Source: Paenibacillus macerans
GTDB taxonomy: Bacteria; Bacillota; Bacilli; Paenibacillales; Paenibacillaceae
NCBI RefSeq assembly: GCF_023715465.1
Contig: NZ_JAMBOE010000011.1
Coordinates: 62,001 to 126,000, forward strand
DNA length: 64,000 nt
Direction of reading: 5' to 3'
How positions within the stretch are numbered: position 1 is the stretch's first letter; every line of letters begins with the position of its first letter. The translations under genes and the position numbers were made by a program. This document shows, in pieces, positions 8,035 through 19,387 of this stretch. The notes beneath the pieces were generated by a model, which was not told where the DNA came from, made no database searches, and saw nothing but the letters and a program-made list of their open reading frames with translations.

Positions 8035-8943
8035 ATGAAACTCGATCTTACGGAAAAATCCTTGCCCGTTTACGAAGCGTTAGCGAGCCCCGTACGACTG
8101 CATATATTGCGTTTATTGGCCGAGCAGCCGATGAATGTCAAGGAACTGGCCGGCGCCGCCGGATTGTCCAGCGCCATCATGACCATGCACGTCCGCAAGC
8201 TTAGCGAAGCGGGCCTGATCGCCACGCAAATGGCCCCGGGCAAAAGCGGGCTGCAAAAAATCTGCTCCCTGGCCGCCACTTCGCTTGAAATTCTTTTTCC
8301 GGCCGAACAAGCCGCAAGCCGCCAAAGCCATCGGACCGAAATTCCGATCGGGCATTACTCCGATTTCCATATCGAGCCTACCTGCGGACTGGCTACAACC
8401 AGCCATATCATCGGGAGCTTTGACGATCCCCGCTACTTTTGGGACCAGGAGCGGATTCATGCCGCCATCCTGTGGTTCGGCAAGGGTTATATCGAATACA
8501 AATGCCCGAATTTTCTGCTGTCGAGCCAGCGGCCCCGCGAGCTCTTGATCATGATGGAAATCGCCTCGGAAGCACCCGGCGTAAACAACAACTATCCGTC
8601 CGACATTACGTTTACTCTGAATGAGGTCAAGCTGGGAACCTGGACCAGCCCGGGCGATTACGGCGATCAGCGGGGAAAATTCACGCCCGACTGGTGGCCG
8701 CAATATACGAACCAGTACGGGCTGTTGAAGCAATTGCGCGTCACGGATGAGGGGACTTATATGGATGGCGTTAAGTTATCCGGCGTTACGCTGAACGACG
8801 CCGATATCCGGCGCAAGCAATGGACACTCAGGATCTCCGTGGAGGAGGATGCCCTGCATCAGGGTGGGGTTACGCTATTTGGCAAAGGTTTCGGCAACTA
8901 TGACGAGCATCTGGTGGTGGAGTTGGTATACGCGGATGCTTGA
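8035..8943 (+). CDS. ArsR-type winged-helix regulator with C-terminal sensor domain
   Basis: A 302-residue protein. The first 90 residues are an ArsR-type winged helix (ALASPVRLHILRLLAE, then ELAGAAGLSSAIMTMHVRKL). The remaining 200 residues are a beta-rich, Trp/Tyr-rich domain (FTPDWWPQYTNQYG, FGKGFGNYDEHLVVELVY) that looks like a ligand-binding module rather than a metal site; no Cys-rich metal motif is seen. Being divergent from abfA, it probably controls arabinoside use and senses a sugar, which is inferred. ATG 8035 follows GGCGGA. Confidence 0.8.
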   Translation: MKLDLTEKSLPVYEALASPVRLHILRLLAEQPMNVKELAGAAGLSSAIMTMHVRKLSEAGLIATQMAPGKSGLQKICSLAATSLEILFPAEQAASRQSHRTEIPIGHYSDFHIEPTCGLATTSHIIGSFDDPRYFWDQERIHAAILWFGKGYIEYKCPNFLLSSQRPRELLIMMEIASEAPGVNNNYPSDITFTLNEVKLGTWTSPGDYGDQRGKFTPDWWPQYTNQYGLLKQLRVTDEGTYMDGVKLSGVTLNDADIRRKQWTLRISVEEDALHQGGVTLFGKGFGNYDEHLVVELVYADA

Positions 8944-9014
8944 GGAGAGGGGAAGGGGAACGCGGAATAACGCTGCCTTCCGAGGCGGCCCAGTCCACAG
9001 CCGTGAGAGCCGGC

Positions 9015-9130
9015 AAAACAAGTGGACGAGGGCAGTCTGACACGCCGGATTGAAAGGCAAGTAGATGAGGGCCATTCTAACATGCTGGCTTGAAAGGCAA
9101 GTAGATGAAGGGCCATTCTAACATGCTGGC
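9015..9130. repeat. Short tandem repeat, about 40 bp unit
   Basis: Two nearly identical units, 9050-9089 (40 bp) and 9090-9130 (41 bp), both begin TTGAAAGGCAAGTAGATGA and differ by one added A. A degraded third copy covers 9015-9049. No convincing reading frame or RNA fold is seen. It sits in the 500 bp non-coding gap after the regulator gene. Confidence 0.8.
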
Positions 9131-9149
9131 TTGGCAGGAACACGGGCCA

Positions 9150-9365
9150 CGGCGGTAAAATAGCGGTTTTAGAGGGCGTTATTGTGATCGATTTGGCTAT
9201 TCATCAGGAATAGAGGTAATTTAGGGCGCTATTTCTCAGTGAAACGGCCCATTGCCCTATTGCTGCCCTAGTTGTCCACCAATAGCGGTAAAAAGTTCCG
9301 CTATTCTTCCCCAAATTGCGGTTTGCTCAAAATAAGACCATTTTTTACCGCTATTCCCCGCCCGC
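9150..9365. repeat. Dispersed intergenic repeat region, copy 1
   Basis: Non-coding sequence built of short forward and inverted motifs around CCGCTATT and AATAGCGG with GGTAAAA runs. It contains a 25-base string at 9329-9353 that recurs exactly at 10445-10469. The two regions bracket the GH31 fragment. I see no ORF or transposase, so it resembles a MITE-like or REP-like family. Confidence 0.6.
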
Positions 9366-9445
9366 TCCGCCTCCTTGAAATAATCTGGACCGGTTTGCTT
9401 TATGTCCCAGTCTGATCAAGTTTCACTTTAGCACCAACCTTCGGC

Positions 9446-10195
9446 TTAAGCCAAGGTTATGCTTATTTCACCGCTTCCCGCCTGCGGAACAATCCGCACG
9501 CCCTGCTCGCCGGCAGCCGCCGTGCCACCTTCCACCGAGGCTACTTCCGAAATGCCGCGCAGCACCAACTCCCAAGGCTTGCCCGCCGCCTCGCGCACCC
9601 GGCTCACCGTCAAGGCTTCGCCCTGCCGCTGCACGCACACCTCGAGTTCCAGCTCGTCTTGCGGGTTGTACACCCGGGCCGCCGTCTCGCGGCCGTCCTC
9701 CAGCTCAAACAGGTGCAGCCGGGCACCGTCCACGTAATCATAATCCGGACGCTCCCGGTTCGCGCCCACCGCGATCAAGCTGCCGGGACGAACCAGCAGC
9801 GGCAAGCTGAAGTAATCATGCCGCTCCTCCACCCAACGTCCGCCCTCCTTAACCTCGCCGCTCAGGTAATTCGTCCAGCGCCCTTCCGGCAAGTAATACT
9901 TGGCGATTCCCTCACTGTTGAAGATCGGAGCGACCAACAGCGAATCGCCCAACATGTACTGGCGGTCGAGCGTGTCGCAGGCCGGGGCGCCCGTAAACTC
10001 CAGCACCATCGCACGCATGACCGGTACACCCGTTTTGGTCGCTTCTACGGAGGCGCCGTAAATATACGGCATGAGCGTGTCCTTCAGCTGCGTAAAGTGA
10101 CGAAGCACGTCCACGGCTTCCTCGTCGAACAGCCACGGTACCCGGTAGGACTGGCTGCCGTGCAGCCGGCTGTGCGACGACAACAGCCCAAAGGC
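9446..10195 (-). pseudogene. GH31 alpha-xylosidase (YicI-like), C-terminal fragment
   Basis: The frame begins within the catalytic barrel (FGLLSSHSRLHGSQSYRVPW) and continues through DSLLVAPIF and the C-terminal beta domains to a normal stop. YicI-type enzymes are about 770 residues; roughly the first two thirds, including the catalytic acids, are gone. The break lies at about 10195, where coding sequence turns directly into the AATAACGCCATTTTTTACC repeat sequence. A TTG at 10183 could start a 245-residue product, but it would be inactive. Confidence 0.85.
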
Positions 10196-10480
10196 GGTAA
10201 AAAATGGCGTTATTTGGGCGATATCCGCCCATTTGAGGGGAATAAAGGAATTTTATGGTCCTATTTTTTCGAATCGCAAAGAAATGCCCGCGTTCTGGAC
10301 CATTTATAGGTAAATAAGGACAAAAAATTCCGCTAATGGGGATGAATCTGCCTGGCTCTGGATAATAAGTACATAAAGTTCCGCTATTTTGAAGGCCGAC
10401 GGTTGGTCGTTCCAGCAGCAGGCTGTCAAACCGCAGTTCCGCTGAAAATAAGACCATTTTTTACCGCTACTCGTTTCGGG
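10190..10480. repeat. Dispersed intergenic repeat region, copy 2
   Basis: Same composition as 9150-9365: repeated TTCCGCTA, GGTAAAAAA and AAATAAGGAC blocks and the 25-base exact repeat at 10445-10469. It abuts the truncated 5' end of the GH31 gene and holds no ORF. The space from 10480 to the EIIA stop contains nothing recognised. Confidence 0.6.
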
Positions 10481-10550
10481 CGAATCACATGGAACAACGG
10501 CTGTCCCCTGACTAAAGTCAATGAAGCAGCCGCCCTAATGGAGCAAAGTT

Positions 10551-11042
10551 CTAATAATAAATCCGTATAACACCCTGCTGTCCGTCTGTCTGGCCTTCCG
10601 CAACCTCAATCCGCTTAATATGCTCCTGGCCCGCCGGGACAATGACCGGCGTAATGACCGTGTAGCCTGCCTGCTCAATCGCGGGGATATCGAATTCCAG
10701 CAGCAGCTGCCCTTGTGCAACGGAATCGCCGGAGTTCACGTGGGCCGTAAAGCCTTCTCCTTTCAGGGAGACGGTATTCATTCCGACATGAATCAGAATT
10801 TGCGTTCCGGACTCGTGTTCAAGCATGACGGCGTGTTTGCTTTTTTCCATCACATGAACCACCTTGCCGGCAAACGGAGCGGTCACCTTCCCTTCCACAG
10901 GTTGAATCGCAATGCCTTCTCCCATCAGTCCGCCGGCAAACGCTTCGTCAGGCACCTCTGCAAGGGGGAGAACCTTGCCTGGCAGCGGAGCCGGAACTTC
11001 CAGAATCCGCTCCACAGCCTTCTTCTTTTTCCAACCAAACAT
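10551..11042 (-). CDS. PTS glucose/beta-glucoside EIIA component (Crr-like)
   Basis: A 163-residue soluble phosphocarrier. H85 in ILIHVGMNTV is the phosphorylated histidine and H70 in SKHAVML its active-site partner, both as in IIA-Glc. The EIIBC protein of this operon (15586-16992) lacks a fused EIIA domain, so this stand-alone protein most likely supplies the phosphate from HPr. It is the last gene of the operon, 21 bp after the flavoenzyme gene. Confidence 0.93.
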   Translation of the reverse strand: MFGWKKKKAVERILEVPAPLPGKVLPLAEVPDEAFAGGLMGEGIAIQPVEGKVTAPFAGKVVHVMEKSKHAVMLEHESGTQILIHVGMNTVSLKGEGFTAHVNSGDSVAQGQLLLEFDIPAIEQAGYTVITPVIVPAGQEHIKRIEVAEGQTDGQQGVIRIYY

Positions 11043-11063
11043 ACTCTGCCTCCGATATCAAAT

Positions 11064-12944
11064 TTACAGATTTTTGGCGATAAAATAACCTTCTCTGGTC
11101 GCGTCCATCACGTTTCTCGGCTTGTTGGCGTCGCCGATGATGAAGGTGTCCGGGACAATATTGTAAAAAGAGTCGATGAGCTGCGGATTCGTTCGCATCC
11201 CCGTCGAGAGAATAACCGTCTGGGCCTTATGAAGTTTGCGCTCGCCGTTCTCCTCGTAAATCACGCCATCCGGGGCGATCTCCCCGATTCGGACATTCAT
11301 TTTGACTTGCAGCGTTGTTTGTTTATCCATCGCTTGTTTTAATGCAACGCGATACAGAATATTGCCATTTTTCGCCAGCAAGTCTCCCGCTTCCATGATC
11401 GTCACGTTTTTGCCGTGCCGCGCCAGCTCGATACCGAGCTCGCAGCCGGTCGAACCACCGCCGATCAGTACGACCTCCTGCCCTACCTCATCCATTCGGG
11501 TATATACGTCCAGCGCTCCGAGCACATGGCTTTGGTTCACCCCTTTAATCGGAGGCGTAAACGGCACCGCGCCAACGGCGATAATAATCGCGTCCGGGGA
11601 CAGCTCTTTAACCCGTTCCGGTGCAGCCTCCACCCCCAACTGCACCTTGACGCCTGACTTTTTAATCTGGGTGATCAGATAATTCATGTAATTGTATAAA
11701 TCGATTTTCAACTCTTCGTATTCGGCATACCGCAGCGCCCCGCCAAGCGAATCCTGCTTTTCCAGCAAAATAACCTCATGCCCCCGCTCATCCGCCACCA
11801 AAGCGGCTTTCATGCCGGCCGGGCCACCGCCGATAATAACGACTTTCTTGCGCTGTTTCGCTTTCGGCAGCTCCAGAGGGACCAGGTCGTAACGGGTATA
11901 TCGCGGATTGACCGAGCAGCCGACATTTTTCCGCTCCGTGGAAATATGGTAGCAGTACTGGCAACGCAGGCAGGGGACGATATCTTCGTCTCGGCCTTCC
12001 TTGGCTTTCTGCGGCCAGAACGGATCGGCGATCAGCGGACGTCCCAGGGCTACGAAATCGGCCTTGCCCTCGGCGATGATCGATTCGGCTTCGGCCGGGC
12101 TCATAATCGCGCCGACAACGGCCACGGGAATCTTAACGTTCCGCTTTACTTCGGCGGCCCATTCCACGTTGGGCATATGCTCTTTAAAAATGGTCGGGGC
12201 CATGTGCACATTGCCTTCGTAATTGATGTCCAGGCCCGCCGAAATATGCACCATATCGAGTTTGTCTTCGACGATTTTAATAAATTCCAGCACGTCCTTG
12301 AATTCGATCGAACCGTCGACGATTTCGGAGGCACTGATCCGCATGTCCACGACAAAATCAGGGCCGACCGCCTCACGAACCCGGTCGATGATCATTTTCG
12401 GGAACTTGATCCGGTTTGCAAAAGAACCGCCATATTCGTCCGTGCGTTTATTGAACAGCGGGGAGAGAAATTCAGCCGGCAGCCAGCCGTGGGCAAAATG
12501 CAGCATCACCAGATCGAAGCCAGTTTCCTTGGCCCTTTTCGCGGTTTCCGCCCAGTCGTTCGCCACCTCGTCCATCATTTGCTCGTCCATCGCTTTTACG
12601 ATGGTGCCGTCCGCTCTGACCAGATCGACCGGGCCGATCGCGTAATCGTCCACGCGCGCGTATTGGCCCGAATGGATCAGCTCGAGGGAAGCCTTTGCCC
12701 CGGCCTGATGGGCGACAATGACGCGGTTTCGCGTTGCTTCCATCTGGTATTTATCAAAGGCGTAGGGCTCGTCCGGCCGGGAATAGCTCGCTCTTTTACG
12801 GCTGACATTGACGCTGCCGGTAATGATCACGCCGGCGCCGCCGATCGCTTTATCATGGTAAGGCCCCGCTGGGGTGGCGATAATCCGGTTGTGGAACACT
12901 GCGTTTTTAATGCGGATCGGCTTGAATAGGTTGGGAAATTTCAT
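11064..12944 (-). CDS. NADH:flavin oxidoreductase, Old Yellow Enzyme/FadH type with Fe-S cluster
   Basis: A 626-residue three-part enzyme. It has an N-terminal FMN TIM barrel (LFKPIRIKNAVFHNRI, then LELIHSGQYA), a four-Cys 4Fe-4S motif (CLRCQYCYH and GCSVN), and a C-terminal FAD/NAD domain with two dinucleotide folds (VVIIGGGPAGMKAAL and VVLIGGGSTGCELG). This is the layout of 2,4-dienoyl-CoA reductase and bacterial enoate reductases, which reduce activated C=C bonds. Lying inside a beta-glucoside PTS operon, it may act on an unsaturated aglycone freed by the GH1 enzyme; that substrate is speculation. The ATG at 12944 follows GAGGAG. Confidence 0.85.
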   Translation of the reverse strand: MKFPNLFKPIRIKNAVFHNRIIATPAGPYHDKAIGGAGVIITGSVNVSRKRASYSRPDEPYAFDKYQMEATRNRVIVAHQAGAKASLELIHSGQYARVDDYAIGPVDLVRADGTIVKAMDEQMMDEVANDWAETAKRAKETGFDLVMLHFAHGWLPAEFLSPLFNKRTDEYGGSFANRIKFPKMIIDRVREAVGPDFVVDMRISASEIVDGSIEFKDVLEFIKIVEDKLDMVHISAGLDINYEGNVHMAPTIFKEHMPNVEWAAEVKRNVKIPVAVVGAIMSPAEAESIIAEGKADFVALGRPLIADPFWPQKAKEGRDEDIVPCLRCQYCYHISTERKNVGCSVNPRYTRYDLVPLELPKAKQRKKVVIIGGGPAGMKAALVADERGHEVILLEKQDSLGGALRYAEYEELKIDLYNYMNYLITQIKKSGVKVQLGVEAAPERVKELSPDAIIIAVGAVPFTPPIKGVNQSHVLGALDVYTRMDEVGQEVVLIGGGSTGCELGIELARHGKNVTIMEAGDLLAKNGNILYRVALKQAMDKQTTLQVKMNVRIGEIAPDGVIYEENGERKLHKAQTVILSTGMRTNPQLIDSFYNIVPDTFIIGDANKPRNVMDATREGYFIAKNL

Positions 12945-12968
12945 CCGTACCACTCCTCTGTCTGCTTT

Positions 12969-15450
<2,482 letters not shown>

Positions 15451-15585
15451 TTCTATTTGCACCTCGCGCCTATTCATCCGTTTTTAATTTATTATAAAGG
15501 TTTTTTTGAACCCTTATGTTAGTAGAGTAGTTTTAAACGTCTGCGCGATCTGCGGCTTCGGCTGCCCGACGTTGGCGTCTCCCGT

Positions 15586-16992
15586 TTATGCCTGCGGCTT
15601 TTTGAACCGGATATTTTGCTTGCTTAACAGAACCGTCGTAAAAAACGATACGATCAGCGTAACGCCTACGGCGATAAAATAAGTCAGCGCGGTCGGGGAC
15701 GACAGGAATGCCGGCAATCCGAACAAACCAGTAAAGGCAAAGTTCGTAATATAGGTTTTGGTCACGCCGCAGATAATGCCTCCGGCCAAGCCGCCTAGTG
15801 TCAGGGAGATGAAATATTTTTTGTTCTTCATCACCACCCCGTACAAGCCTGGTTCGGTAACGCCCGACAGAAAATTGACAAACGCGGAGGAACTGGCGAT
15901 TGTTCGTTCTTCCTTGCTTCTGGAAATCACCATCACGGCAAGGCAGACTCCGAGCAGCGCATAGTTGCCCATTCCGCCCGATCCGAGGCTGTATTCCATG
16001 CCATGTTCCGCCAGGTACGATAACTGCAGCGGCAGGACAACCCAGTGTATGCCCAGCATAATGACATAGACAAACAAAGCCCCGAAGATCGCATTAAAGA
16101 TAATGACATTGGAATTAAGGAAAAACTCGTATCCGTCAGCGACAAGATTAGCCAAAAATCCGCCGACCGGCCCGAACACCATCAAAGTCAAAGGAACCAT
16201 GATCAGCACGGACAGGAGCGGTACAAAGATGAACTGGAGCGCTTTGGGCAAAAATCTTTTGAGCAGCTTGTCCAGATAAGAGTAGGCCCAAATCGCCAAA
16301 ATGATCGGGATGACGGTGCTGGAAAAATTCATCGCGGTAAAATGAATCCCCAAAAAGTCGATCACATTGCCCGTTGTCGTAATCCCCGTAATGTTCGGCT
16401 CCATCAAAGCCGCACCGATCACTGCGCCGATATAAGGGCTGGCCCCAAACTTTTGCGCGGCCGTAAACGCCAGCAGGATCGGAAAGAAATAAATCAAGGC
16501 GTTGCCCGCACCGGCCAGAATCAAATACGTATTGCTCGTATTGGGAAGAATCCCGGACTGCGCCAAAATATCGATCAGGCCTTTAATAATCCCTGAGGTT
16601 GCCAGAATGGGAATATACGGTGTAAAAATCGCCGAAATCGTGGCAAGCAGCTTATCGAACCACGATTTTTTAGGGGCTTTGGCGGTGGTTGGAGCGTTAT
16701 CCCCCGGGTTGGCGGGACCGTTGTCCGGCGATTGCGCGTCCGGGCCGGTCTCTAACTGCCGCATAATCTCGGCATACATTTCATTCACTTGCGGGCCGAT
16801 AATCACCATCGTTTGCCCTTGAGAATCGACTACCCCGAGCACCGCCGGCAGCGCTTTAAGCGCGTCCCGATCGGCAAGAGAGCTGTCGTTTAGTTCAAAG
16901 CGCAGCCTTGTGGCGCAATGAATCAAGCTGGAAATATTGCTCCTTCCCCCCACTAGCTTGATAATGCTTGTTGCGGCCTCTTTGTTACTCAT
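15586..16992 (-). CDS. bglP: PTS beta-glucoside EIIBC permease
   Basis: A 468-residue membrane transporter that imports and phosphorylates beta-glucosides. The N-terminal EIIB domain (1-85) carries the phosphorylated Cys in IHCATRLRF. A Pro/Asn-rich linker follows, then the EIIC domain with about ten membrane segments and the conserved GVTEPGLYG. No C-terminal EIIA domain is present; the stand-alone EIIA at 10551 should complete the chain. ATG 16992 follows a GGGGTGA site. It is the first gene of the five-gene operon. Confidence 0.93.
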   Translation of the reverse strand: MSNKEAATSIIKLVGGRSNISSLIHCATRLRFELNDSSLADRDALKALPAVLGVVDSQGQTMVIIGPQVNEMYAEIMRQLETGPDAQSPDNGPANPGDNAPTTAKAPKKSWFDKLLATISAIFTPYIPILATSGIIKGLIDILAQSGILPNTSNTYLILAGAGNALIYFFPILLAFTAAQKFGASPYIGAVIGAALMEPNITGITTTGNVIDFLGIHFTAMNFSSTVIPIILAIWAYSYLDKLLKRFLPKALQFIFVPLLSVLIMVPLTLMVFGPVGGFLANLVADGYEFFLNSNVIIFNAIFGALFVYVIMLGIHWVVLPLQLSYLAEHGMEYSLGSGGMGNYALLGVCLAVMVISRSKEERTIASSSAFVNFLSGVTEPGLYGVVMKNKKYFISLTLGGLAGGIICGVTKTYITNFAFTGLFGLPAFLSSPTALTYFIAVGVTLIVSFFTTVLLSKQNIRFKKPQA

Positions 16993-17031
16993 TTTTGCGT
17001 CACCCCGGTAACTTTTTCTCATTTGCTCGCG

Positions 17032-17097
17032 TTTACTGAAACGTTACAGTAAATGTTCAAAAAAAATTGTATTTGCGTTACTGAAACGTTTCAGAAA
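17032..17097. promoter_or_regulatory. Twin LacI-type operators upstream of bglP
   Basis: Two related palindromes precede bglP. TTTACTGAAACGTTACAGTA begins the near-perfect 22-base dyad at 17032-17053, and CTGAAACGTTTCAG (17081-17094) is a perfect 14-base dyad. Their centres are 45 bp apart, suggesting cooperative or looping binding. The central AACGTT is typical for LacI-family proteins, so the operon's own regulator is the likely ligand. Confidence 0.75.
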
Positions 17098-17276
17098 TAC
17101 GTTAAAAAAATATTTTCCCCTGCAGGTATGCCCCCAGTATAAACGACAATATTCGACTTGTCAATAAACCGTTTTCAAAAACCCCGGGAACAATCCCCTT
17201 TACTTTTAAGTAACGCAATGCTAATATGGATTTCGACAGTTATAGAACTACAGAACATGTGGAAAGGAGACTATAT

Positions 17277-17558
17277 ATGGGGCAGCTTCAAGAAGATATC
17301 GGGCAAGCGGTAAAAGTGTATAAAGCTTTGGGGGAACCCACCCGGCTGAAAATCGCTTTATTGCTCGCGAAAGAGGAATATTTATGCTTCACCGCGGTCG
17401 GCGAAAGACTTGAATCGGTTGCCGGTTCAACGCTATCGCATCATCTGAAGCAATTGACGGACTCCGGCTTGATTTATTTTCGCAAGGACGGATCGTTTAT
17501 TTACTATAGCGTCAATCGGGAAATGGCGGAGAAATACGCCCCTTATTTATTGTCGTAA
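17277..17558 (+). CDS. ArsR-family transcriptional regulator
   Basis: A 93-residue single-domain winged helix: YKALGEPTRLKIALLLAKEE, then VAGSTLSHHLKQLTDSGLI and FRKDGSFIYYSV. This is ordinary ArsR architecture without obvious Cys metal ligands in the recognition helix. ATG 17277 follows AAAGGAG; the longer frame to 17226 has no such site. It precedes an MFS exporter by 67 bp. TAGAACTA near 17243 and its complement TAGTTCTA at 17581 flank the gene and may be its operators. Confidence 0.88.
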   Translation: MGQLQEDIGQAVKVYKALGEPTRLKIALLLAKEEYLCFTAVGERLESVAGSTLSHHLKQLTDSGLIYFRKDGSFIYYSVNREMAEKYAPYLLS

Positions 17559-17625
17559 TTTTTTTTAATCATGATTTCTATAGTTCTAGAAGTGTAGAAA
17601 TAAAATGAATAAGAAGAGGAACCAC

Positions 17626-18810
17626 ATGAGGAACTCATGGAAAATTTATGTGCTGGCCATTGTCAGTTTTTTGGTCGGAACTTCGGAATTCGTTATCGCC
17701 GGCATATTGGATATGGTCGCAAGCGATATTGGAGTATCGGTAGCGGCGGCCGGGCAGCTCATTAGCGTCTACTCGCTTGCTTATGCGATCGGAACTCCCA
17801 TACTAATTGCACTCACGGCTAGAATGGATCGAAGAAAACTGATGCTGGCGGCTCTAGCGTTATTTTTCGCAGGCAACGTCATTACCGTCACAACGACTGG
17901 TTTCGCCATGCTGTTCGGAGCGAGAATTATTTTGGCGATAGGCACAGGGGTTTTTATGGTCGTAGCCCTGACCGTTTCGACCAAGATCGCTCATCCCGGC
18001 AGGCAAGGCAGCGCCATCGCTACCGTTCTTCTGGGCTTTAACCTCGCGCTCATTCTTGGGGTTCCGCTGGGGAGGATTATTGGCGGTACGTATGATTGGA
18101 AACTGATCTTTACGGGTATCGGAGTACTTAGCTTGATCGCGATGTTTGTCCTTTTGCTGGCGATCCCCAAATCGCAGGGAGATGCCCCCGTTCCGATTCG
18201 CGAACAACTTTCCTTGCTGAAAAATCCCCGAATCTCCGCGGCTTTGTCCATCAGTTTTTTCTGGATATTCGGATACACGATTCTCTACACCTATATCTCG
18301 CCGTTCCTTCTGACGATTACGGGAATGAGCGAACAAATGGTAAGCATCGCTTTGTTTGCCTTCGGCTTGGCCAGTCTCCTTGGCTCCCAAGTTGGCGGCT
18401 ACGGCACGGATAAATGGGGAATCCCCCGCACGATGATCGGAAGCTTGCTTTTTCACACTGGCATCTTATTTTTATTGGCGGCGTTCCCCCATTCGGCCAT
18501 CCTCGTGCTGCCTTTGCTGATGTTATGGGCCTTTTTCGCTTGGTCGACAGGACCGGTCCAGCAAGTTTTCCTAATCGGCATGGCGCCGGAGGCTTCGGGG
18601 ATCATCCTTAGCTTGAACACATCCATCGTACAGTTGGGGACGGCTGCAGGGGCCGTCATCGGCGGCATTATTGTGGAAAGGATGTCCCTTGCCGCGGTCG
18701 GTTGGCTCGGCGGGGTTGGCGTCGCCATTGCCCTGATCCCGGCAATGTTCGCTTTGTCCCTACGTTCGCGGAGTAACAAACCTAAACTAACCGGCACATC
18801 GGAAGCGTGA
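17626..18810 (+). CDS. MFS transporter, AraJ/YdhP-like drug or sugar efflux family
   Basis: A 394-residue, 12-helix major facilitator of the DHA1 type. FLVGTSEFVIAGILDMVA in the first helix and a basic loop, ALTARMDRRKLML, between helices 2 and 3 are typical of AraJ/YdhP relatives. ATG 17626 is chosen because AGAGG sits 6 bases upstream; an ATG at 17605 lacks this. Pairing with the upstream ArsR gene suggests inducible efflux. The substrate cannot be told from sequence. Confidence 0.88.
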   Translation: MRNSWKIYVLAIVSFLVGTSEFVIAGILDMVASDIGVSVAAAGQLISVYSLAYAIGTPILIALTARMDRRKLMLAALALFFAGNVITVTTTGFAMLFGARIILAIGTGVFMVVALTVSTKIAHPGRQGSAIATVLLGFNLALILGVPLGRIIGGTYDWKLIFTGIGVLSLIAMFVLLLAIPKSQGDAPVPIREQLSLLKNPRISAALSISFFWIFGYTILYTYISPFLLTITGMSEQMVSIALFAFGLASLLGSQVGGYGTDKWGIPRTMIGSLLFHTGILFLLAAFPHSAILVLPLLMLWAFFAWSTGPVQQVFLIGMAPEASGIILSLNTSIVQLGTAAGAVIGGIIVERMSLAAVGWLGGVGVAIALIPAMFALSLRSRSNKPKLTGTSEA

Positions 18811-18848
18811 TGTCCGGTATGCTGACGTGATACCATAGTTCAATCGAA

Positions 18849-18894
18849 CAGCGACAGCCCGGAAGGTTATTTTCCCTTCCCATGGCTGTCGCTG
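18849..18894. terminator. Stem-loop after the MFS gene
   Basis: CAGCGACAGCC (18849-18859) pairs perfectly with GGCTGTCGCTG (18884-18894), with a nested GGAAGG/CCTTCC inside. A clear T-run is lacking, so it may act as an intrinsic terminator of low efficiency or as a 3' stabiliser. Confidence 0.55.
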
Positions 18895-18900
18895 CTTAGG

Positions 18901-18985
18901 TTATTGCGCGGTGTAACCGCCATCCATTATTAAGGCTTGTCCTGTAACACCCTTTGCTTGTAACTCAGGGTACAGAGCCACAGTT
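18901..18985 (-). pseudogene. Remnant: C-terminus of a short-chain dehydrogenase
   Basis: Minus-strand codons ending at 18901 read KGVTGQALIMDGGYTAQ and a stop, the usual end of SDR proteins such as 3-oxoacyl-ACP reductase or glucose dehydrogenase. About 28 codons are recognisable before an upstream stop at 18992-18994. The rest of the gene is missing. Confidence 0.65.
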
Positions 18986-19018
18986 GGAATTGCATATTAA
19001 CACAGGTCTGATTGTCCG

Positions 19019-19225
19019 CTACCGCTCCACATGTCCTTTCCCGGCCAGCAGCCGTTCGATTTCGGCCGCGCTCGGCAGCCTTCCCAGTCGCTCTAACGGC
19101 CTGATCACCTGAGCACTGACCTGATTGCCGAGGCGTACGGCTTCTTCCATGCTGTAGCCCCGCAGCGCTCCCGCCAGGAACCCAGCGAAGAATCCGTCGC
19201 CCGCGCCCACCGTGTCGATCACCTA
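19019..19225 (-). pseudogene. Remnant: C-terminus of a PfkB-family sugar kinase
   Basis: A 67-codon frame starts exactly at the second PfkB signature, VIDTVGAGDGFFAGFLAGAL, which contains the catalytic Asp, and runs to a normal stop. Intact kinases are about 300-330 residues, so the N-terminal 80 percent is lost. The break at about 19223 coincides with a sharp change to AT-rich sequence, marking the edge of an acquired island. A 2-keto-3-deoxygluconate kinase would fit the nearby kdu genes, but the fragment cannot prove it. Confidence 0.8.
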
Positions 19226-19387
19226 TAAGATGGGGTACTTTGATGGATGAAAGATTATCAATAAATATAAAACATCAAAATAGTAATATATTTAGTCAAA
19301 ATGTCGCAAGACTATATCCCAAAATAACAATATTATTATATCTTAGCAGGTTGACAATTGTTCATGTTATGAGGAGAGAAATATGAA

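Noticed and set aside
11778-12929. Long plus-strand open frame opposite the flavoenzyme gene
   Set aside because: It is a shadow of GC-rich codons on the opposite strand; the minus-strand protein has clear family motifs.
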